In this document: in pieces, positions 15,499-21,349 of the stretch | How positions within the stretch are numbered: the stretch's first letter is position 1 | How the letters are laid out: every line of letters begins with the position of its first letter | Assembly: GCA_043720875.1 (NCBI GenBank) | Contig: JAYSRU010000255.1 | Location: 1-23,367, forward strand | Reading direction: 5' to 3' | DNA length: 23,367 nucleotides | Source: JAYSRU01 sp043720875 | Lineage (GTDB): Bacteria > Bacteroidota > Bacteroidia > Flavobacteriales_D > Crocinitomicaceae | Notes under the pieces: model-generated | Databases searched by the model: none | Seen by the model: the letters and a program-made list of their open reading frames with translations, nothing else | What the model was told of the DNA's origin: nothing | Position numbers and translations under genes: made by a program

Positions 15499-16452
15499 TC
15501 ATCGAACCAATTTTGAAATATCCACATTATTTAGCATTATTTCGACCATTTTCTGTAAATCGAATGTTGCTTTCCATCCCCAATCTTCCCTTGCATGGGT
15601 TTCATCAATTGATCCTGGCCAGCTATCAGCAATTGCCTGTCGAAAGTCGGGAGCATAATCTATCTCAAAACCAGGATGTTGTCTAGCAATCTCATTGGCC
15701 AGTTGTGCTGGCGTAAAACTTATTCCGCCTAAATTATAACTCGACCTCACTTTTATTTCTTCACTAGGCGCATCCATTAATTGTAACGTTGCATCAATAG
15801 CGTCTTTCATATACATCATGGGCAAGGCAGTATTCTCGCTCAGGAAAGAGGTGTATTTGTTCTGTAATTTTGCGTGGTAAAAAATATCAACAGCATAATC
15901 AGTCGTACCACCGCCAGGCAAACTTGTGTAGGAAATCAATCCCGGATAACGAATACTGCGGACATCTACATTATGCTTTTTGAAATAATACTCGCACCAG
16001 CGTTCCCCAGCTTGTTTAGAAATTCCATAAACCGTACTTGGTTCCATCACGGTATATTGCGGCGTATTCACTCTCGGCGTTGTAGGGCCAAAAACCGCAA
16101 TCGAACTGGGCCAAAAGATCTTTTTCAAATATCCTTCCTTAGCGAGGTCAAGTATGGTAAATAAACCTTCCATATTTAATTTCCAAGCAAAATCTGGATG
16201 TTTTTCTGCAGTAGCTGAAAGCAACGCCGCTAATAAATAAACAACTTCTATTTTTTCACTTATGATATAATTCCTAACCTTTTCACGATCTAAACAGTCC
16301 ATCTGAACATAAGGGCCGTCTTTCAAAATATCCGGACTCGAATCTTTCACATCTGATGCCACCACCATTGAATTGCCAAACTTAGACCGCAAAGCCAATA
16401 CCAATTCAGTACCAATTTGCCCTCCGGCGCCAATAACTAACGTTTTACTCAT
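15499..16452 (-). CDS. NAD-dependent L-threonine 3-dehydrogenase, short-chain (epimerase-like) type
   Basis: This 317-residue enzyme belongs to the extended short-chain dehydrogenase family. The Rossmann motif GAGGQIG is at 8-14, catalytic Tyr142 and Lys146 are in YGISK, and Ser116/Ser117 lie in the WPSSIAVFG block. The sequence around LLAALLSATAEKHPDFAWKL, SIRYPGLISY and GGGTTDYAVDIFYHA is typical of SDR-type threonine dehydrogenases, such as those known from Flavobacterium and Cupriavidus, rather than sugar epimerases. It oxidises L-threonine to 2-amino-3-oxobutyrate, which a ligase or spontaneous decay then processes. No 2-amino-3-ketobutyrate ligase gene is nearby. The ATG start agrees with a -7 element 18 nt upstream. 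Confidence 0.88.
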   Translation of the reverse strand: MSKTLVIGAGGQIGTELVLALRSKFGNSMVVASDVKDSSPDILKDGPYVQMDCLDREKVRNYIISEKIEVVYLLAALLSATAEKHPDFAWKLNMEGLFTILDLAKEGYLKKIFWPSSIAVFGPTTPRVNTPQYTVMEPSTVYGISKQAGERWCEYYFKKHNVDVRSIRYPGLISYTSLPGGGTTDYAVDIFYHAKLQNKYTSFLSENTALPMMYMKDAIDATLQLMDAPSEEIKVRSSYNLGGISFTPAQLANEIARQHPGFEIDYAPDFRQAIADSWPGSIDETHAREDWGWKATFDLQKMVEIMLNNVDISKLVR

Positions 16453-16470
16453 TTTCTAACTGTTGATGTG

Positions 16471-16478
16471 CAAAACTA
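16471..16478 (-). promoter_or_regulatory. -7 promoter element of the threonine dehydrogenase gene
   Basis: On the minus strand this reads TAGTTTTG, a perfect TAnnTTTG match, 18 nt before the ATG. It predicts a leader of only about 14 nt. Confidence 0.6.
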
Positions 16479-16507
16479 ACTTTTTTAGGGACATGTAATT
16501 CATTAAG

Positions 16508-16575
16508 TTACTAGAATTTTACACTAGTAATTAACATGTCAAGCTACAATTTATCTAGGATAAGATTTGTAGCTT
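16508..16575. repeat. Two adjacent inverted repeats in a divergent intergenic region
   Basis: The 188-bp divergent region between the threonine dehydrogenase and gpsA holds two palindromic structures. One is TTACTAG (16508-16514) with CTAGTAA (16524-16530). The other is AAGCTACAA (16541-16549) with TTGTAGCTT (16567-16575), which encloses a second stem, TTATC (16551-16555) with GATAA (16559-16563), around a TAG loop. Neither is followed by a T-run on either strand, so they are not ordinary terminators. Confidence 0.6.
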
Positions 16576-16620
16576 ACACTAAAAAATACAAGAACTTCCA
16601 GTCTATTCAACTTTTCTAGT

Positions 16621-16628
16621 TAATTTTG
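16621..16628 (+). promoter_or_regulatory. -7 promoter element of gpsA
   Basis: This reads TAATTTTG, a perfect TAnnTTTG match. It overlaps an in-frame TTG codon at 16626, which rules that codon out as the start if this promoter is real. The leader before the ATG at 16641 would be only about 8 nt. Confidence 0.6.
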
Positions 16629-16640
16629 GCACCTACGAAA

Positions 16641-17639
16641 ATGCAAAACAAGAAAAAAATAGCAGTAATTGGTGGTGGTTCATGGGCTACAGCTTTAGTT
16701 AAGATCCTTAGCGGAAACGGCAATATTGTTAATTGGTGGATGAGAAACGACGGAGCCGTTGCACATATCTTGAAATTTCGACACAATCCAACTTACCTAC
16801 AATCTGTAGAGTTTGAACTAGCCATGATAAATGTGAGTACAGATTTGGTTGAAATGATTGCGCATGCTGACATTGTTATTGTTGCTACACCCTCTGCATT
16901 TATCGCAACCACTTTTAATAATCTACCAAAAGACGCATTTAAAGGAAAAATTGTTTTCTCGGCCGTTAAAGGAATTTTGCCAGAAACACTACAAATTCCG
17001 GCGGAATACATTCACAAAACGCTCGGAGTTCCGCATAAAAACATTGGTATTATTTGTGGCCCTTGCCACGCGGAAGAAGTTGCGCTAGAGAAACTTTCTT
17101 ACCTCACCATTGCTTGTCCGAGTGACGCGAATGCCAAGGAAATGTCTAAATTATTAGCGTGTAGGTTTATAAAAACTACCGTTTCGGATGACTTATTTGG
17201 AACAGAACTATCTGCTGTCTTGAAAAATGTTTATGCCATTGCATCTGGAATCTGTGCGGGTCTTGGCTACGGAGATAATTTTCAAAGTGTTTTAATATCA
17301 AATGCTATTCAAGAAATTGAGAATTTCATTGATGAAGTAAGTCCGGTGCACCGCGATGTAAAATCAAGTGCTTATTTAGGCGATCTGTTAGTTACTTGTT
17401 ACTCAAAGTTCTCAAGAAATAGAACTTTTGGGACAATGATTGGAAAAGGATATTCTGTTAAAACGGCGCAGTTGGAAATGGATATGATTGCAGAAGGCTA
17501 TTACGCGACTAAATGCATCGTTGAAATAAATAAACAATACAAGGTAGAAATGCCTATTGTAGAGGCTGTTTACAACATTATTTATGAGAAAATATCTCCT
17601 GTAATTGAAATGCGCATTCTAACTGAAAAACTTAGTTAA
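16641..17639 (+). CDS. gpsA: NAD(P)H-dependent glycerol-3-phosphate dehydrogenase
   Basis: This 332-residue cytoplasmic enzyme reduces dihydroxyacetone phosphate to sn-glycerol 3-phosphate for phospholipid synthesis. The Rossmann motif GGGSWAT (11-17) is at the N-terminus. Family motifs follow: VVIATPSAF-like strand, VKGILPET, GPCHAEEV (usually GPxFAxE), TELSAVLKNVYAIASG with the catalytic Lys, GLGYGDN, AYLGDLLVTCYSKFSRNRTFG and EGYYATK. The ATG at 16641 is chosen because an upstream in-frame TTG lies inside the -7 element. The His in GPCHAEEV replaces the aromatic residue of E. coli-type enzymes but is not in itself a defect. It is divergent from the threonine dehydrogenase gene. Confidence 0.95.
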   Translation: MQNKKKIAVIGGGSWATALVKILSGNGNIVNWWMRNDGAVAHILKFRHNPTYLQSVEFELAMINVSTDLVEMIAHADIVIVATPSAFIATTFNNLPKDAFKGKIVFSAVKGILPETLQIPAEYIHKTLGVPHKNIGIICGPCHAEEVALEKLSYLTIACPSDANAKEMSKLLACRFIKTTVSDDLFGTELSAVLKNVYAIASGICAGLGYGDNFQSVLISNAIQEIENFIDEVSPVHRDVKSSAYLGDLLVTCYSKFSRNRTFGTMIGKGYSVKTAQLEMDMIAEGYYATKCIVEINKQYKVEMPIVEAVYNIIYEKISPVIEMRILTEKLS

Positions 17640-17678
17640 TTCAATTTGTTTTTCCAATTATCATGCTCACGTTGTGAC

Positions 17679-17694
17679 TTTTCGCGTGCGAAAA
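17679..17694. promoter_or_regulatory. Operator-like palindrome upstream of the secreted amidase gene
   Basis: TTTTCGC and GCGAAAA flank GT in a 16-bp palindrome. It ends 23 nt before TACCTTTC (17718-17725), a near-match to the -7 consensus, 23 nt before the amidase ATG. A shorter repeat, TCAC-GTT-GTGA, is at 17667-17677. A hairpin at the gpsA 3' end is an alternative reading. Confidence 0.4.
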
Positions 17695-17748
17695 TTCTCG
17701 AAAACAAATAAATTTAGTACCTTTCCTTAAGCTAATATCAATATTACT

Positions 17749-20703
17749 ATGCATAAAATAATACTTTCTACGCTTTTAATGTTCCTGCAATCGCTTCAAT
17801 ACAATGCACAGGATTTCTCAAACGCCTATACACAATACCCTAACATTCCTTCAGGAATGCTGGAAAGTTTAGCTTGGTCGAGAACAAGAATGCATGATAT
17901 GCAGGGGAGTGATGAACATGAAAGTTGCGCCGGACTTCCGCACGTGGTTGGTTTGTTTGGGCTTATAGAAGATGGCCATAATTGGTTTATTCCTAACTTT
18001 AATACGGTCGCACTAAGCAGTGGATTTTCGCCTGAAAGCATAAAAAACAATACACCAATTGAAATCTTAGCTGTAGCTAAAACGTTATCGATATATTTTA
18101 ATGAATTACCAGTCGATGCTTCTCGCAGCGTAGAAGAATCGATACAACTTGTGTTGATTAAATTCTCCGAATTGCCAGGCAACAATGGAGTTCAACAATT
18201 TTCCAGAGATGTTCAAGTATACGAAGTGTTAAACTTCATGAATAATCCTAAACAAATGAACGCTTTTAACTTACCTGCTTGTCATTTTGATTTAGAACGT
18301 GTATTTGGAGCAAACTTAGCCCTACAAACAGCATCCCGTTTAATTATGCACGAGGATAAAATCAGAACAGAGAAAGGTTTTGTTTATCGTCCAACTTCCA
18401 CCCAAAAATCTACTGAATATGGTCCAGCAATTTGGGATCCAGCTCCATCGTGTAATTACAGTTCGCGTGGCGGAATTGCTATTTCTGCAATCGTTATTCA
18501 TACAATACAAGGTTCGTACAGTAGTGCAATAAATTGGTCTCAGAACTGTGCATCTAGTGTATCATTTCATTATGTGGTGCGGTCGTCCGACGGACAAATA
18601 ACTCAAATGCTAACCGAAATTACAAAAGGATGGCACGTTGGATCAGAAAACCCATATACCATTGGTTATGAACACGAAGGATTTGTTGCGGAAACCGGTT
18701 GGTATACTACTGCCATGTACAATGCATCCGCAGCATTAACAAGAGATATTATTAATTCTGGTTACGGAATCAATGGATTAAGAACTTATTATGGAATCGC
18801 TACAGTTGGTGTTCTAACTTTAGGCAACTGCATTAAGATCAAAGGACATCAACACTATCCTTCACAAACACATGTCGATCCTGGAGTTTATTGGGATTGG
18901 GAGCGTTATTATCGTTTAGTGAACAACGTTTACACACCTACCGTAATTACTTCTGCCGGTACATTTTACGACAACGGCGGAGCTGCTGCCAACTATTCTG
19001 ACGATTTAAGACAATTTTGGTTATTTCAACCCGCTGGAGCGCAAACCGTGACCTTAAATTTTGCCAGTTTTAACACAGAAACGGGATACGATCGCATGTT
19101 CATTTATGATGGTAATGACATTACAGACCCTCTGATTGGAACCTATATGGGAACCACTTCTCCTGGAATAGTGACTTCAACAGGCGGAAGTATTCTAGTA
19201 GAATTTCGGTCCGATTGTGCCACAACTGCAGCTGGATGGAACATCAACATGTCTTTTACTTCAAGTCAACCAATACCTGTAGATAATACTGCTCCACTTA
19301 CCGCTATTGAAACTGCAAATATTTGGGTAACATTTCCTTTAGATGTAAATTATGCTGATTCTGATTCATCCGGCATTGCGCAACGATTGCACTTGGTGGC
19401 CGATAGGCCAATGGCAACAACAGAATGGAAATCTAATGTAGCCAAACGATTCATGTATGAAACATTTGAATCTGCGACAGATCTTTGGACCAACCAAACA
19501 GGAGTCTTTACGAATACGTTAAGCGTAAAAGCACAGCCAGACGAAACCGTTCAAAACTCAAATGTTTGGTATGCATTTCCGCAAACAAATGTAGAAAACT
19601 ATTTATATCACTGGAAACAAAAAATAGAAGGAACTTCTTCAAGCAGACGTGCAGGTCTTCATTTTTATTGTTCGGATGCAACGTTAGACAGCCGAGGAGA
19701 TTCATACCTTGTGATCTACAGAGACAATACAGATATTGTCGAATTATACAAATGTATTGGCAATGTGCTAGGATCTGTCATTGCAAGCGCACCTGCCAGT
19801 GTACCCAATGCACAATGGATGGATTGTAAAGTATTTTTTAGCCCAATAACAGGATTGATCTCGGTCTATTTAAATGATGTAAAACTATTCAGTTATACTG
19901 ATCCAGCTCCATTTACCTCATCAGCCCAAGTAAGTTTACGTAGCGGTGGTTGTGCAATTTCTTACGACGATTTCCAAGTTTACCATTCACGTGGCGCATC
20001 TGCTACCTTAGAAATTGGTGCAACAGGTCATTTTAGAGAGCAAGGTCCTTCCGTTGGTATAATCAAGAGTATTGTAATTGACAACAATAAAAATTTATCA
20101 CTAATTGACGAGCAATTGGTTGATGTTGATTGGACTGCCCCAATAAATGCAACCGTAAACGACGGAACAACAACAGATAGTGATCAAACTTTTAGCGCAA
20201 TATGGAGCGGAAACTGGTCTGCTACTGATGTACACTCGAATATGGCAAGCTATATTTACAGTATCGGAACAACCCCTGGGGCGATCAATATTACTCCTTG
20301 GACCAATACCACCAATCCAAATTTCACGCTTGACTTAACCAGTAGTAATTTAGTTGAAAACCAAATTTACTTCATCAACGTGAAAGCATCTAACGGAGCC
20401 GGATTAGACACTCTGTTTACATCTGACGGGCAAGTCTTTAAAATTGATCACGCTTCACTTTCGACATCTGTTCTGAGTTCCATTACGATTTCTCCCAATC
20501 CATCATCAGGAATTATTTCAGTAACTTTTGATTCGAATGAACCGGTTGAATTCAGTTTAATTGATGCCGCGGGTAGATTGATCGCTAATAGGCCTATAAA
20601 TACAGGCGAAACTGTTGATTTATCTGGGTATAGTGCAGGAACCTACACAGCCATACTCTCGCTAAATGGTGCGTTTATTCGGAAGCTAATTGTGAAAAAA
20701 TAA
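17749..20703 (+). CDS. Secreted multidomain N-acetylmuramoyl-L-alanine amidase with CUB and T9SS sorting domains
   Basis: This 984-residue exported protein begins with a signal peptide (about 1-20). Residues 30-200 contain IPSGMLESLAWSRTRM, which looks like a degenerate lysozyme-like domain (inference). An Amidase_2 zinc domain follows (about 245-390), with probable ligands His251 (VIHTIQG), His367 (GHQHYP) and Asp377 (HVDPG), spaced as in AmpD. A CUB-like domain spans 402-504, a beta-rich region resembling a concanavalin/LamG fold about 565-735, then a fibronectin-like stretch. The last 74 residues (SITISPNPSSG...LIVKK) are a type A T9SS sorting domain. It should cut the bond between muramic acid and the stem peptide of peptidoglycan, and T9SS export puts it outside the outer membrane. 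That suggests attack on foreign or shed cell walls rather than self-recycling. Confidence 0.88.
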   Translation: MHKIILSTLLMFLQSLQYNAQDFSNAYTQYPNIPSGMLESLAWSRTRMHDMQGSDEHESCAGLPHVVGLFGLIEDGHNWFIPNFNTVALSSGFSPESIKNNTPIEILAVAKTLSIYFNELPVDASRSVEESIQLVLIKFSELPGNNGVQQFSRDVQVYEVLNFMNNPKQMNAFNLPACHFDLERVFGANLALQTASRLIMHEDKIRTEKGFVYRPTSTQKSTEYGPAIWDPAPSCNYSSRGGIAISAIVIHTIQGSYSSAINWSQNCASSVSFHYVVRSSDGQITQMLTEITKGWHVGSENPYTIGYEHEGFVAETGWYTTAMYNASAALTRDIINSGYGINGLRTYYGIATVGVLTLGNCIKIKGHQHYPSQTHVDPGVYWDWERYYRLVNNVYTPTVITSAGTFYDNGGAAANYSDDLRQFWLFQPAGAQTVTLNFASFNTETGYDRMFIYDGNDITDPLIGTYMGTTSPGIVTSTGGSILVEFRSDCATTAAGWNINMSFTSSQPIPVDNTAPLTAIETANIWVTFPLDVNYADSDSSGIAQRLHLVADRPMATTEWKSNVAKRFMYETFESATDLWTNQTGVFTNTLSVKAQPDETVQNSNVWYAFPQTNVENYLYHWKQKIEGTSSSRRAGLHFYCSDATLDSRGDSYLVIYRDNTDIVELYKCIGNVLGSVIASAPASVPNAQWMDCKVFFSPITGLISVYLNDVKLFSYTDPAPFTSSAQVSLRSGGCAISYDDFQVYHSRGASATLEIGATGHFREQGPSVGIIKSIVIDNNKNLSLIDEQLVDVDWTAPINATVNDGTTTDSDQTFSAIWSGNWSATDVHSNMASYIYSIGTTPGAINITPWTNTTNPNFTLDLTSSNLVENQIYFINVKASNGAGLDTLFTSDGQVFKIDHASLSTSVLSSITISPNPSSGIISVTFDSNEPVEFSLIDAAGRLIANRPINTGETVDLSGYSAGTYTAILSLNGAFIRKLIVKK

Positions 20704-20722
20704 CTGTAATAAATAGCTTGAA

Positions 20723-21127
20723 ATGAATATCCTACTTGCCAAATTAGAAAATGAGATACACTTCAAAACAAGTAGAAGTGGTGGTGCTGGTGGCCAAAAT
20801 GTAAACAAAGTTTCTACCAAAGTTGAACTGTCGATAGATATCAAGAATTCTACAATACTGACAGAAGAACAAAAAGATTTGATTTTAACTAAACTCGCCA
20901 ATAAAGTTTCGAAAGAGGGAATTCTACAGTTGGTCTCTCAAACCGAACGTTCCCAACTAGGCAACAAGAAGGTTGTATTAGAGCGATTTAAATTGCTTAT
21001 CGCATCAAGTTTGTTTATTCAAAAAAAGAGAAAACCCACTTCAATTTCGAAGGGTGTAAAAGAACGGCGTCTTTTAGTAAAAAAACGTACTGCGGAACTT
21101 AAAAAAATGCGTCGAACAAACGATTAA
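20723..21127 (+). CDS. arfB: Alternative ribosome-rescue factor ArfB (peptidyl-tRNA hydrolase)
   Basis: This 134-residue protein resembles the catalytic domain of class I release factors. GGAGGQNVNKVSTKVEL (20-36) contains the catalytic GGQ at 23-25. The C-terminal tail (about 94-134) is rich in Lys and Arg and matches the ArfB tail that enters the empty mRNA channel of stalled ribosomes. The length agrees with the E. coli protein (140 residues), and the lack of a codon-recognition domain separates it from true release factors. It frees nascent chains from ribosomes on truncated mRNA. It starts 19 nt after the amidase stop and may be cotranscribed with it. Confidence 0.94.
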   Translation: MNILLAKLENEIHFKTSRSGGAGGQNVNKVSTKVELSIDIKNSTILTEEQKDLILTKLANKVSKEGILQLVSQTERSQLGNKKVVLERFKLLIASSLFIQKKRKPTSISKGVKERRLLVKKRTAELKKMRRTND

Positions 21128-21157
21128 AATAAATTCTCCCTCTATACTTAATTAGGG

Positions 21158-21218
21158 GAGAGGACTTAACTTTTGAGAAAATCCTCTCATTCCAATTTTT
21201 TTGTGAACGAGAGGATTT
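21158..21218. repeat. Mutually exclusive hairpin arms after arfB
   Basis: GAGAGGA occurs at 21158-21164 and again at 21209-21215, and its complement TCCTCTC lies between them at 21182-21188. The central arm can pair with either copy. The downstream pairing is longer: AAATCCTCTC (21179-21188) with GAGAGGATTT (21209-21218), 10 bp. A further TCTCCC/GGGAGA pair is at 21135-21140 and 21156-21161. It may be the arfB terminator region, though no strong T-run follows on the plus strand. Confidence 0.5.
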
Positions 21219-21229
21219 AAAGTATTCAG

Positions 21230-21349
21230 AAAAAAGTTACTGCGTTTAAAGAACGAGGCGAAAATTTATTTTTTGAGTTGAGCGCCCTTTGGTGCGTGAT
21301 ACGATAAAAATAAATCTGCAACGAAGTAATTTGGACGCAGTAACTTTTT
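21230..21349. repeat. 120-bp imperfect inverted repeat, possible MITE-like element
   Basis: The ends AAAAAGTTACTGCGT (21231-21245) and ACGCAGTAACTTTTT (21335-21349) are perfect 15-bp inverted repeats. Inside, ATTTATTTTT (21264-21273) pairs perfectly with AAAAATAAAT (21306-21315), so the whole segment can fold into one long hairpin. The right arm overlaps the stop codon of the next gene by 2 nt. No transposase is present. Non-autonomous element, structured RNA or terminator are all possible. Confidence 0.6.

Noticed and set aside
16626..16640. TTG start of gpsA, 5 codons upstream of the ATG
   Set aside because: The TTG lies within a perfect -7 promoter element, and the added residues MAPTK are not part of the conserved GpsA fold.
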